This document shows, one piece after another, positions 25,602 through 33,332 of a DNA stretch of 63,498 nt. Position 1 is the stretch's first letter; each line of letters begins with the position of its first letter. The stretch is taken from the NCBI GenBank assembly GCA_015059785.1, contig SUZS01000009.1, positions 1-63,498 on the forward strand. The letters are read 5' to 3'. Under the pieces are notes generated by a model that made no database searches, was not told the DNA's origin, and saw only the letters and a list, made by a program, of their open reading frames with translations. Origin of the DNA: Rikenellaceae bacterium. GTDB lineage: Bacteria; Bacteroidota; Bacteroidia; Bacteroidales; Rikenellaceae. The position numbers and the translations under genes are program-made.

Positions 25602-25609
25602 TACATTTG
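25602..25609 (+). promoter_or_regulatory. -7 box for the radical SAM gene
   Basis: TACATTTG ends 18 bases before the ATG at 25628. The upstream box is unclear. Confidence 0.5.
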
Positions 25610-25627
25610 TGAAAAATTATTTTTGCT

Positions 25628-26374
25628 ATGACTGCACTATATCCACAGATAATTTATGGGCCAGTACACTCGCGCCGTCTCGGAGTATCGTTGGGCGTAA
25701 ACCTACTACCACTCAACAGCAAACTCTGCACCTTTGACTGCATCTACTGCGAGTGCGGATGGAATGACGACAACCGCAGCAGGGAGAGTTTCAACAGCCG
25801 TAGTGATGTTGCCGCAGCCCTTGAGAGCCGACTTATCCAGATGGCAGAAGATGGAGTACTTCCAGATGTGATAACCTTTGCCGGCAATGGCGAGCCGACA
25901 CTTCATCCAGACTTTGAGGAGGTTATTGACGACACAATAGCTTTAAGAGATAAGTATGCTCCCAACGCAAAGATATCCGTACTGAGTAACGCCACACAGC
26001 TCCACCGAGAGGATGTTGTCCGCGCCCTACTGCGCGTAGATAATAATATACTCAAGCTTGACGCCGCAATCAACAGCACCGCTTTAGACATGAACAAACC
26101 CTGCTGCAACTACTCCGTAGATAGGGTTATAGACCAACTTGCAGCCTTTGAGGGCAACCTTATTGTGCAGATAATGTTCCTGCGTGGCGAGTATAACGGC
26201 AAAAAGATTGACAACACAACAGCTGAGCATATCGCCGCTATGCGCTCTGCCCTACAGCGCATACGCCCAAAGCAGATTATGTGCTACACCATCGCCCGCG
26301 ACACCCCTTGCAAGACTCTCCAAGCCGTTCCCGCCGACGAGATTGCTCGCCTCCAAGCCGAACTGGGGTATTAG
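25628..26374 (+). CDS. Radical SAM protein (COG0731-like)
   Basis: Cytoplasmic Fe-S enzyme of 248 residues. The cluster motif CTFDCIYCECGW starts at Cys34 (CxxxCxxC). FAGNGEPTLHPDFEE near 80 is the SAM-binding GGE-like segment, and SVLSNATQLH follows. Close relatives are annotated only as radical SAM or Fe-S oxidoreductase, so the reaction is unknown. It is a single gene between a divergent nucleoside hydrolase and a convergent lumazine synthase-like gene. Confidence 0.85.
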   Translation: MTALYPQIIYGPVHSRRLGVSLGVNLLPLNSKLCTFDCIYCECGWNDDNRSRESFNSRSDVAAALESRLIQMAEDGVLPDVITFAGNGEPTLHPDFEEVIDDTIALRDKYAPNAKISVLSNATQLHREDVVRALLRVDNNILKLDAAINSTALDMNKPCCNYSVDRVIDQLAAFEGNLIVQIMFLRGEYNGKKIDNTTAEHIAAMRSALQRIRPKQIMCYTIARDTPCKTLQAVPADEIARLQAELGY

Positions 26375-26390
26375 TTAGCTACGCAGTACT

Positions 26391-26447
26391 GCCCGCTTTT
26401 TGAAAAAAGCAGGGCGTGCAAAAACTTTTTGAGAAACTTCGTTTCTC
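26391..26447. terminator. Two hairpins after the radical SAM gene
   Basis: The first pairs CTTTTT (26396-26401) with AAAAAG (26404-26409), extended by GCCC and GGGC across a mismatch. The second is a perfect GAGAAAC (26431-26437) TTC GTTTCTC (26441-26447). They begin 17 bases past the stop codon, and the first could end transcription. Confidence 0.55.
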
Positions 26448-26460
26448 TTCCATGCTGATG

Positions 26461-26581
26461 CGGATTTAGGGTAACTCTGCGAGTTATTGAAATAAAAAAT
26501 AGAGTCTTTACACCTTCAAGCGAGCTTGAGTGTTAGACTCTATTTTCTCTTTCACTGCCTTGCGGCAGCAACCTAAATCCG
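26461..26581 (+). repeat. Three-hairpin module, repeat family 2, copy 1
   Basis: The outer stem CGGATTTAGG (26461-26470) pairs perfectly with CCTAAATCCG (26572-26581). It encloses three hairpins: ACTC/GAGT (26474-26484), AATAGAGTCT/AGACTCTATT (26498-26507 with 26535-26544) and CTGCC/GGCAG (26555-26568). The same order of hairpins recurs at 32782-32864 with different arm sequences. The middle hairpin ends in TATTTTCT and could terminate transcription. Confidence 0.7.
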
Positions 26582-26616
26582 AATAAACACTTTCAGACGA
26601 AGTCTGTCACTAAATT

Positions 26617-26646
26617 CTTTAACTTCCCTAACCTCCCTAAATTCTC
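26617..26646. repeat. Short tandem repeats of the (T)TAACYTCC type
   Basis: Imperfect 9-10 base units such as TTAACTTCCC and TAACCTCCC. Related runs lie at 32926-32936 and, on the other strand, 55427-55465. Just before it CAGAC-GAA-GTCTG (26594-26606) forms another small hairpin. Confidence 0.6.
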
Positions 26647-26665
26647 TGTTCTGCGTTAGCCTGCT

Positions 26666-26746
26666 AACGCCGCGATTAAGCCGAGAGCAGAGACTGCTTG
26701 CAGACTTTGCCGAGGCGGAGCGGTGAAGGCTTACCGCAGGTAAGCC
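26666..26746 (+). repeat. Dispersed repeat family 1, copy B
   Basis: Starts AACGCCGCGATTAAGCCGAG, carries GAGACTGCTTGCAG and GCCGAGGCGGAGCGG, and ends in the hairpin GGCTTACC-GCA-GGTAAGCC (26728-26746). It lacks the 128-base module. It lies between convergent genes; 26747-26772 continues with CTAACAGCTAATAG-type short repeats. Confidence 0.8.
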
Positions 26747-26772
26747 AATGGCTAACAGCTAATAGCTAAGGG

Positions 26773-27159
26773 CTAACAGCTACTATGCTGTGACTTGTTT
26801 TCCTGTATTGCCCCCGCCTTTTCAGCCATCTCGCCCTGGAGAAGTACCATACGAATAATTGAGTCGCAGTCAAGAGCTGGATACTGAGCGTAGTCAATAG
26901 GCATATTCCACTGTATCTGCAAATTGAGCAGAGCTGTGGCAATAGGCTCACTCTTCTCACGGGCAATGACTATAGTGCAGTCCACATCGGTATACTCGGC
27001 AAAAAATAGTGCGCCGAGAGCTATTTGAAATGGTGGCACATACTTAACAACGATATTTTCGTCTGTGCATCCACTCTGGCGCAGGCAGGCGATGGCTGAC
27101 CATATATCAAGGCCTTGCTCGGCAACTATGCCAACCTTTATTTCCGATGGAGATATCAT
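26773..27159 (-). CDS. Degenerate 6,7-dimethyl-8-ribityllumazine synthase-like protein
   Basis: Protein of 128 residues that resembles RibH in outline: IKVGIVAEQGLDIW at the N-terminus, VKYVPPFQIALGALFFAE where RibH has its VPGAFE-type substrate loop, and a C-terminal helix EMAEKAGAI like RibH's end. The GxxIRGxTPHFDYV stretch with the catalytic His is replaced by CTIVIAREKSEPIATALLNL, so activity is doubtful. It follows a TPR gene, as ribH does in related genomes as I recall. The start at 27159 was chosen for the RibH-like N-terminus. Another Rossmann-like small protein is possible. Confidence 0.55.
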   Translation of the reverse strand: MISPSEIKVGIVAEQGLDIWSAIACLRQSGCTDENIVVKYVPPFQIALGALFFAEYTDVDCTIVIAREKSEPIATALLNLQIQWNMPIDYAQYPALDCDSIIRMVLLQGEMAEKAGAIQENKSQHSSC

Positions 27160-27194
27160 ACTATATTTATATAAGGGATGAAAAAGAAAATAGA

Positions 27195-27225
27195 AGAGAG
27201 TTGAGAGTAATGCTCCCAACCCTCT
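27195..27225 (-). terminator. Terminator after the TPR gene
   Basis: A 13-bp stem (27195-27207 with 27213-27225) has two G-T pairs and a 5-base loop, followed on the minus strand by a T-rich run. Confidence 0.75.
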
Positions 27226-27245
27226 TTGTTTGCGTTAAAGTAATA

Positions 27246-27926
27246 CTACAAGCTACCAACAACCTTCTCAGCCTCGCGAGCCTCAGTTGACATTGGGTAC
27301 TCAGCCTGAAGAGCGTCAAGGCACTTCTGAGCCTCAGCCTTGTTACCAAGCTGTGCGTATACAAGAGTCTGCTTGTAGAGATAAAGAGGAGCTGTGTAGA
27401 TATTCTTTGAAGCTGCTACTGCCTTCTTATAGAGGGCTACTGCTGCCTCATACTCACCCTTCTCAACAGCGATATCGCCACGAAGACCGAGGTTCTGTGC
27501 ATTTACAACCTCAGCAGCAAGCTCGTCTACAGCGTCATACTGTGCAAGACACTTCTCGGCATTGTCAAGCTCACCAAGACGAAGGTAGCAGATACCTGCA
27601 TAGTGCTTTGCAATGTTACCAGCAGCTGTTGAACCATACTGCTCAACAACATCAAGGAAACCTGCGCCATTCTCATCGCCATTCAGAGCCAGAGCGAAGT
27701 CTGGATTCTCGCCTGCGAAGCGATCCTGTGCCTCAACAATCATCTCTGCAGCCTTCTCTGCATTGCTGTCAATAACAAAGTTCTTGTAGAGGTAGCCGCC
27801 AACTACTGCAAGTACAACTACCGTAAGAGCAATAACGACCTTCTTGCCGTTCTCCTGGAAAAACTGTTCTGTTTTGCTTACAGCCTCGGCAACTGCTGCC
27901 TCCTGCTGATTCTCTTTTTTTGCCAT
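27246..27926 (-). CDS. Membrane-anchored TPR protein
   Basis: Protein of 226 residues with one membrane segment (about 29-46) and a periplasmic part made of tetratricopeptide-like helices (for example AKHYAGICYLRLGELDNAEKC and GEYEAAVALYKKAV). The layout resembles YfgM-type proteins linked to envelope protein folding and translocation. It is transcribed away from recF and has its own -7 box and terminator. Partners are unknown. Confidence 0.85.
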   Translation of the reverse strand: MAKKENQQEAAVAEAVSKTEQFFQENGKKVVIALTVVVLAVVGGYLYKNFVIDSNAEKAAEMIVEAQDRFAGENPDFALALNGDENGAGFLDVVEQYGSTAAGNIAKHYAGICYLRLGELDNAEKCLAQYDAVDELAAEVVNAQNLGLRGDIAVEKGEYEAAVALYKKAVAASKNIYTAPLYLYKQTLVYAQLGNKAEAQKCLDALQAEYPMSTEAREAEKVVGSL

Positions 27927-27987
27927 AATTTTTATTTTTTATAATTCGTATTTTACTCTATTTCGGTTATTTTTTGCCTTCAAACTG

Positions 27988-27995
27988 CAAAAGTA
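27988..27995 (-). promoter_or_regulatory. -7 box for the TPR gene
   Basis: TACTTTTG on the minus strand, about 60 bases before the ATG at 27926. Confidence 0.5.
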
Positions 27996-28067
27996 AGATT
28001 TTTTAGTTAATAATCCATAATTTCTATACTTTTTTTTGAAAAATATATTTTGTTCGGCTTATTTTTG

Positions 28068-28075
28068 TACCTTTG
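28068..28075 (+). promoter_or_regulatory. -7 box for recF
   Basis: TACCTTTG, 25 bases before the ATG at 28101. Upstream TTTG boxes exist only at poor spacing (15 and 29). Confidence 0.55.
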
Positions 28076-28100
28076 AGTCGAAAATGTAAGGAGTAAAGGT

Positions 28101-29189
28101 ATGTATATAAAGAGACTCTCGTTGATAAACTTTAAGAATCTGTCACAGCAGGAGATAGACTTTTTCCGCGGCATAAACTGCTTTGTTGGCGACAACGGAA
28201 CTTGCAAGACCAATATCGTGGATGCAATCTACTACCTATCAATGTGCAAGTCGGCAATCGGTATGAGTGACCGCCAGTGCGTACTGCATGGGCAGGAGAG
28301 TTTTATCATTGACGGCACATTTATCAGTGACAACGAGCGTCGTGAGCAGATTATCTGTAGCTATACACGCGGCTCTCAGAAGGTTATCAAGCGAAATGGC
28401 AAGCTCTATGAGCGTTTTTCAGACCATATAGGATTTATCCCTACGGTGATTGTCTCCCCTGCCGACTCTATGCTCATTAGCGACAGCGCAGAGGAGCGAC
28501 GCAAGTATATCAACGCCTTTATCTCTCAATTTGACCACGACTACCTCTCTACTCTTATCCGCTACAACACTGCCCTTGCCGAGCGAAATAAGTACCTTAA
28601 GATTGGCTCTGACGAGCAGATGCTCCAGATTTACGATATGCAGCTTGAGGCGGCAGCCGTAAAGATTTTTGAGCGCAGGCGCGAAATGATTAGTAGGCTG
28701 CAACCTATTGTGGCTCAGTATTATAAGATTCTATCGGGCGACCGCGAGGCGGTATGGCTTGACTACCGCTCTGACCTATTAGAGGAGTCTCTGAGCAACC
28801 TTCTACTTGCGTCCCGCGAGAAGGATTGCATTATGGGATATACCACAGTGGGCGTTCAGAGGGACGACATACACTTTACAATTGGCGATGTACCACTGCG
28901 CAAGTATGGCTCACAAGGTCAGCAGAAGTCCTTCATTATCGCACTCAAACTTGCTCAGTATCAGATTATTGCAGCAGAGACTGGCAAAACACCTATTCTT
29001 CTTCTTGACGATGTATTTGACAAGCTTGACGAGAGTCGTGTGGCTGAGCTGATATCCCTTGTTGCGGGAAACACCTTTGGGCAGATAGTAATCACAGACT
29101 GTAGCCACGAGCGTATGGAGCGACTACTTGAGAATAGCGGCGCGGAGTATAAACTTTTTGATGTAACTTACGGAAAGGTATTAGAATAA
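28101..29189 (+). CDS. recF: DNA replication and repair protein RecF
   Basis: SMC-like ATPase that loads RecA at gaps with RecO and RecR. The 362-residue protein has the N-terminal LINFKNLSQQEIDF, the ABC signature YGSQGQQKSF near 272 and Walker B ILLLDDVFDKLD near 300. The Walker A loop reads GDNGTCKT at 30-37, with Cys35 (codon TGC at 28203-28205) where GxxGxGKT is expected. One base separates this from Gly. The rest is intact, so it is not an obvious pseudogene. Its stop overlaps the next gene's ATG by 1 base. Confidence 0.93.
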   Translation: MYIKRLSLINFKNLSQQEIDFFRGINCFVGDNGTCKTNIVDAIYYLSMCKSAIGMSDRQCVLHGQESFIIDGTFISDNERREQIICSYTRGSQKVIKRNGKLYERFSDHIGFIPTVIVSPADSMLISDSAEERRKYINAFISQFDHDYLSTLIRYNTALAERNKYLKIGSDEQMLQIYDMQLEAAAVKIFERRREMISRLQPIVAQYYKILSGDREAVWLDYRSDLLEESLSNLLLASREKDCIMGYTTVGVQRDDIHFTIGDVPLRKYGSQGQQKSFIIALKLAQYQIIAAETGKTPILLLDDVFDKLDESRVAELISLVAGNTFGQIVITDCSHERMERLLENSGAEYKLFDVTYGKVLE

Positions 29190-29479
29190 TGAAACGAACA
29201 GAGCCAAAGAGTGTTGGAGAGCTTCTTGACCAACTCTTTAAGAGTCCAAATATAGCAGCAAAGATTGCTGAGGGTGCGCTTCCAGATACTTGGCGACAGG
29301 TCGTTGGTCCTATGGTTGCCGAGCAGACTCGTCAGGTGCGACTTGTCAAGGGTACGCTCTATGTCCATGTAACCTCTGCCGTTATCCGCACAGAGCTGAT
29401 GATGCAGCGCGATGCGCTTGCAAGAGCTATAAACCAGAAGTCTGGCGTAAATTTAGTCAATCAAGTAGTTGTACAGTAA
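29189..29479 (+). CDS. DUF721 protein (DciA-like)
   Basis: Protein of 96 residues with the DUF721 pattern: VGELLDQLFKSPNIAAKIAE, DTWRQVVGPMVAEQT and LYVHVTSAVIRTEL. Members next to recF or dnaA are DciA-like, thought to help load the replicative helicase. The single-base overlap with recF supports cotranslation. Helicase loading here is inference from family and context. Confidence 0.85.
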   Translation: MKRTEPKSVGELLDQLFKSPNIAAKIAEGALPDTWRQVVGPMVAEQTRQVRLVKGTLYVHVTSAVIRTELMMQRDALARAINQKSGVNLVNQVVVQ

Positions 29480-29542
29480 GAAGTTGTTAAAGACTTCTCG
29501 TAATTTTGTAGGCAAATTTAATAAGCTTCTAAAATTTATTAT

Positions 29543-29550
29543 TACCTTTG
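29543..29550 (+). promoter_or_regulatory. -7 box for coaD
   Basis: TACCTTTG ends 8 bases before the ATG at 29559, so a transcript from it would be nearly leaderless. No TTTG at the usual distance. Confidence 0.45.
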
Positions 29551-29558
29551 TAGCTATT

Positions 29559-30032
29559 ATGGAGAGAATTGCACTTTTTCCGGGATCATTTGACCCATTT
29601 ACAAGGGGACATGAGTCGCTTGTTGAAGGGGCGTTGCGCCTCTTTGACAAGGTTATTATCGCTGTTGGGGATAATATCTCCAAGCGCGGACTGCTTACCA
29701 TAGAGCAACGAGTACAGCTTATTAAGGACCGATATGCGAACGATAGTCGTATTGAGGTTGCATCGTATAGCTGCCTTACAGGCGACTTTGCGCGCCAGTG
29801 TGGTGCGGTGGCGATGATTCGCGGTATCAGAAACACAACGGACTTTAACTTTGAGCGCTCTATAGAGGCGACAAACCGCCGACTCTTTCCAGAGATAACA
29901 ACAGTGATGCTCGTCACGCCAGATGAGTATGCGCACATCTCGTCAAGCATCGTGCGCGAGCTACTCTCCTTTAAGTACGATGTATCGGAGTTTATGCCCG
30001 AAGGGATAGATATTAACAATTATTTGAAATAG
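29559..30032 (+). CDS. coaD: Phosphopantetheine adenylyltransferase
   Basis: Fourth step of coenzyme A synthesis: ATP plus 4'-phosphopantetheine gives dephospho-CoA. The 157-residue protein has the nucleotidyltransferase motif [13 protein letters not shown] near residue 6, [13 protein letters not shown] near 87 and the C-terminal ISSSIVREL. The start at 29559 was chosen because upstream in-frame residues are unlike the family and cross the promoter. Confidence 0.96.
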   Translation: MERIALFPGSFDPFTRGHESLVEGALRLFDKVIIAVGDNISKRGLLTIEQRVQLIKDRYANDSRIEVASYSCLTGDFARQCGAVAMIRGIRNTTDFNFERSIEATNRRLFPEITTVMLVTPDEYAHISSSIVRELLSFKYDVSEFMPEGIDINNYLK

Positions 30033-30037
30033 ACAAT

Positions 30038-31075
30038 ATGCAGTTTACAGCAGAGATGATTGCCGGACTAATTTCTGGCGAGGTTGTGGGCGACAAGAAC
30101 GCCACAGTACACACAGTTTCCTCTATTGAGGATGGCAAGCAGGGAGGCCTTGCCTATCTTTCAAATCCAAAATATGAGCCGTATCTATACACTACCCAGT
30201 GCTCTATAGTTCTGGTAGACAAGTCCTTTGAGCCAAAGCAGGAGGTTGCAGCGACACTTATTAAGGTTGAAAATGTCGGAGCTTGCGTGCTTCAGTTGCT
30301 GCAGATGTATCAAGCTATGAAGCCACAGAAGAGTGGTGTTTCACAGCGCGCATCTATCTCTGAGAAGGCGACTATTGGGAACAACTGCTACATTGGCGAC
30401 TTTGCCGTAATTGAGGCGGGAGCAGTGATTGGCGATGGCGCGAAGATTTATCCTCACTGCTATGTGGGCGACAATGTAAAGGTTGGCGCAGGGACTACTC
30501 TCTACCCTCGCGTGACTATCTACGAGGGTTGCTCTATCGGCAGCCGTTGTATTATCCATGCGGGCGCTGTTATCGGTGCAGACGGCTTTGGCTTTGCACC
30601 TAACGCTGCAGGTGGCTTTGACAAGATTCCACAGCTTGGCAATGTCATTATTGAGGATGATGTTGAGATTGGAGCAAACACATGTATCGACCGTGCAAAG
30701 ACCGACTCTACGATTATACACCGAGGTGTGAAGCTTGACAACCTTATTCAGGTGGGCCACAATGTTCAGATTGGCGAGAATACCGTATCTTCAGCTCAGA
30801 TGGGTATCGCAGGCACTTCGAAGGTTGGCAAAAACTGCTTCCTTGCAGGTCAGGTGGGCATTGCAGACCATATTACTATCGGTGACTATGTTAAGATTGG
30901 CTCGCAGAGTGGTATTGACCGCGATGTTCCATCGGGCGAGATTCGCTTTGGCTCGCCTGCATTGAAGGGTATGGGCTACTACCGTAGTTTTGCAGTTTTC
31001 AAGGAGCTTCCAGAGCTTGCTCGCAAGGTTAGAAAATTGGAGAGTGCCGTTGCTGAACTTACAGAGAAGGAGTAA
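30038..31075 (+). CDS. lpxD: UDP-3-O-acylglucosamine N-acyltransferase
   Basis: Third step of lipid A synthesis, adding the second acyl chain. The 345-residue protein has an N-terminal uridine-binding domain (1-100), then the left-handed beta helix of hexapeptide repeats (about 110-310, for example [13 protein letters not shown]). The catalytic His lies in [11 protein letters not shown] near 239. A short helical tail ends in [12 protein letters not shown]. Its last base overlaps the next ATG. Confidence 0.95.
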   Translation: MQFTAEMIAGLISGEVVGDKNATVHTVSSIEDGKQGGLAYLSNPKYEPYLYTTQCSIVLVDKSFEPKQEVAATLIKVENVGACVLQLLQMYQAMKPQKSGVSQRASISEKATIGNNCYIGDFAVIEAGAVIGDGAKIYPHCYVGDNVKVGAGTTLYPRVTIYEGCSIGSRCIIHAGAVIGADGFGFAPNAAGGFDKIPQLGNVIIEDDVEIGANTCIDRAKTDSTIIHRGVKLDNLIQVGHNVQIGENTVSSAQMGIAGTSKVGKNCFLAGQVGIADHITIGDYVKIGSQSGIDRDVPSGEIRFGSPALKGMGYYRSFAVFKELPELARKVRKLESAVAELTEKE

Positions 31076-31710
31076 TGAGAGGGTTGATTATAACTATCGC
31101 ACTATTGCTCTGCGCCTGTACTCCAAGCGGCAATAGGTATATCATTGAGGGTAGCACATCTAAGGCAGACGGAGAGTTCTACTACCTCTATAGCGGATAT
31201 GATGTTGTAGACTCGGCAGAGATTACTTCGGGTCGTTATCGCTTTGAGGGTGTTGTAGACTCACTTATTCCGATGCGCAACATCGGCAGCACAAACCTTA
31301 TTGACCTATATGCAATGACTCGCTTTACGCCGGTAATTCTTGAGGCGGGTACAATAACAGTCGCTGAGGATGACAACAGCCCTACAGGAGGTCTTGTTGT
31401 TGGTGGCACAGAGGGCAATAATGCACTGCGACAGTTCGTTATTAAGGGCATAGCTCTTCAGGAGCAGGGTAAGAATGCCTTTAGCTCCGAGGAGCGAGTG
31501 GCTATAAACAACGCCTACGATGAGCTGGTAGACAAGACTATACGCAGAAACCTCAGTAACTTTACAAGCGTATATCTACTTACGCTCAGCGGCAACCGGT
31601 ACACAGCCGAGCAGAAGGAGAAGTTTATCTCTCGCCTATCGCCTGCAATGAGACAGACAAAGGCCGCAGTAGAACTTAAAAGGAGTTTACAAACAACTAA
31701 AATAGATTAA
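31075..31710 (+). CDS. DUF4369-like lipoprotein
   Basis: Protein of 211 residues with a lipobox LLLCAC at the end of a short signal (Cys near 18). The N-terminal domain with YIIEGSTSKADGEFYYLYSG and VVDSAEITSGRYRFEG matches DUF4369, which usually precedes a thioredoxin domain. Here the thioredoxin part is missing, and the complete two-domain form is the next gene, 2 bases later. The pair may be a duplication with loss of the catalytic domain. Function unknown. Confidence 0.78.
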   Translation: MRGLIITIALLLCACTPSGNRYIIEGSTSKADGEFYYLYSGYDVVDSAEITSGRYRFEGVVDSLIPMRNIGSTNLIDLYAMTRFTPVILEAGTITVAEDDNSPTGGLVVGGTEGNNALRQFVIKGIALQEQGKNAFSSEERVAINNAYDELVDKTIRRNLSNFTSVYLLTLSGNRYTAEQKEKFISRLSPAMRQTKAAVELKRSLQTTKID

Positions 31711-31712
31711 CA

Positions 31713-32774
31713 ATGAGAAAGATTTTTGCAATTTTGGCAGTAGCAGCTATGGCTGTAGGCTGCAACAACCACCGAACAGTTATCAGCGGCGATGTTCTTG
31801 GCGTTGAGGACGGAACTATCTACCTTGCCGAGCCAGGCCGTAATGGTGCATTGGTGGACAGCACTGAGGTTAGCGGTGGTAAGTTCGTGTTTAACATTGA
31901 TAGCCCAGCTGGTTACTACGCACTGCGTACTGCTGACGAGGTTCTGACAGCAGTATTTACCGAGGATGGAGCAATTACCGTATCTGGAAATATTGCCGAT
32001 AGCTCAGTTCTTGCTACTGGCACCCCTGCAAATGAGGCATTTAACCAGTACAATGCCGATATGACATCCTTCAATCAGCGCTATGCACAGGCTGCAGACG
32101 ATGAGCAGCGTGAGGCTCTTTATGAGGAGTACGAGGCATTTATTAACAAGGCTATTGAGGATAATATGAGCAATATCTTCGGCGTTATCCTCTTTATTGA
32201 GCAGAAGGGCTACGAGCTCTCTGCTGCAGAGATGACCGCTCAGCTTAACGCTCTATCAGAGCCTATGAAGGCACTTCCTGTAGTTAAGGAGGCACTTGAT
32301 AAGGCTGCACGCAAGATGCGCACAGAGCCTAAGGCTGAGGGTAGCGACTTTACCCCTACCTATATTAATATTGAGCAGCCAACACCAGAGGGTCAGACCG
32401 TATCTCTTCAGAGCGTAGTTGAGAAGGCTGGCAATAAGTATGTTCTTCTTGACTTCTGGGCATCATGGTGTGGTCCTTGTATGGGCGAGATGCCATACCT
32501 TAAGGAGGCGTATGCAAAGTATAGCAAGAAGGGCTTTGAGATTTATGGCGTATCATTTGACCGCAATGCAGAGGCTTGGAAAGCTGCTATTAAGAAACAG
32601 AATATGAAGTGGGTAAATGTTAGTCTACTGCAGAGCTTCAGCAACCCTGCAGCCGAGGAGTATGTTGTAGAGAGCATCCCTACAAACTTCCTTATCGACT
32701 GCTCAAATGGTGAGATTGTCGCTAAGAACCTGCGCGGCGAGAATCTGCTCACAAAGCTTGCCGAGCTGTTCTAA
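31713..32774 (+). CDS. DUF4369-TlpA thioredoxin-like lipoprotein
   Basis: Disulfide or peroxide-type oxidoreductase facing the periplasm, 353 residues. Signal peptide with Cys near 18 (AVGCNN). A DUF4369 domain (about 25-130) and a helical linker lead into an AhpC/TlpA domain (about 210-353) with the active site WASWCGPC near 250 and the cis-Pro segment ESIPTNFLID near 330. Bacteroidota carry many such proteins for thiol handling on envelope proteins; the target is unknown. Confidence 0.9.
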   Translation: MRKIFAILAVAAMAVGCNNHRTVISGDVLGVEDGTIYLAEPGRNGALVDSTEVSGGKFVFNIDSPAGYYALRTADEVLTAVFTEDGAITVSGNIADSSVLATGTPANEAFNQYNADMTSFNQRYAQAADDEQREALYEEYEAFINKAIEDNMSNIFGVILFIEQKGYELSAAEMTAQLNALSEPMKALPVVKEALDKAARKMRTEPKAEGSDFTPTYINIEQPTPEGQTVSLQSVVEKAGNKYVLLDFWASWCGPCMGEMPYLKEAYAKYSKKGFEIYGVSFDRNAEAWKAAIKKQNMKWVNVSLLQSFSNPAAEEYVVESIPTNFLIDCSNGEIVAKNLRGENLLTKLAELF

Positions 32775-32781
32775 GCATAAG

Positions 32782-32864
32782 CTCTAAGAGTTATTAAAAG
32801 AGACAATAGAGTCTTTACACTTATAGTGAGTGTGAGACTCTATTTTTTTCATAGTCTTGTGACT
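32782..32864 (+). repeat. Three-hairpin module, repeat family 2, copy 2
   Basis: CTC/GAG (32782-32790), AATAGAGTCT/AGACTCTATT (32805-32814 with 32835-32844, inner ACACT/AGTGT) and AGTC/GACT (32853-32864) match the order and backbone of 26461-26581. The first and third hairpins differ in arm sequence but stay complementary. AGACTCTATTTTTTT after the middle stem is a good terminator for the thioredoxin gene. Confidence 0.75.
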
Positions 32865-32941
32865 GCAAAGGATATTAAAGAGGTTAGTGAATTAGTGGCA
32901 ATCTACCTTCAGCTCATTAACTTCCTTAATCTCACTATATT

Positions 32942-33050
32942 AAGCGCAATTAGAGTTTCGCATTTTGTCGTTAAAAGGTAGTTGCCAGGCGCACAAGAAA
33001 CCGAGTGCGCAGCATACTAAAGCGTATGTGAGCAACTCGGTTATCGTAGT
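32942..33050 (+). repeat. Repeat family 1 hairpin module, truncated copy
   Basis: Starts AAGCGCAATTAGA and ATTTTGTCGT (32962-32971), as in the full copies. The central hairpin has AACCGAGT (32999-33006) with ACTCGGTT (33035-33042), then CATAC-TAAAGC-GTATG (33013-33028). The closing arm with ACGACAAAAT is missing; the next repeat core begins instead. Confidence 0.7.
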
Positions 33051-33052
33051 GC

Positions 33053-33133
33053 AACGCCGCGATTAAGCCGAGAGCAGAGACTGCTTGCAGGCTTTGCCGA
33101 GGCGGAGCGGTGAAGGGTTTCCGCAGGTAAGCC
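33053..33133 (+). repeat. Dispersed repeat family 1, core copy C2
   Basis: AACGCCGCGATTAAGCCGAG start, GCAGAGACTGCTTGCAGG, GCCGAGGCGGAGCGG, then TTTCCGCAGGTAAGCC. Very close to copy B at 26666 except for the last hairpin arm. It is directly followed by another core. Confidence 0.8.
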
Positions 33134-33332
33134 AACGCCGCGATTAAGCCGAGAGCAACAGCAGTCGCACACCGTAGGTGCAAAAGGCGACAATTGAAAA
33201 TGGGAACTTGTTCACGAATTTTCAATTTCGCATTTTGAGGCATTTATGCCGCGACTGATACTGCCGAGGCGCAGCGGGGAAGGGTCGCCAAAGGCGAGCC
33301 AGCGCTTGGCAAAGCGCAATTAGAACAACCGT
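33134..33332 (+). repeat. Dispersed repeat family 1, core copy C3 with insert
   Basis: The core starts again at 33134 but is broken after GAGAGCA by about 97 bases (33164-33260) that fold on themselves: CAGTCGC with GCGACTG, and AATTGAAAAT with ATTTTCAATT inside. The core then resumes CTGCCGAGGCG and continues with TCGCC-AAA-GGCGA and GCGCT/AGCGC (33302-33317), leading into the 128-base module. Confidence 0.75.

Noticed and set aside
32971..33243. Minus-strand open frame of 90 codons
   Set aside because: It lies wholly inside the repeat cluster, and its sequence follows the repeat units.
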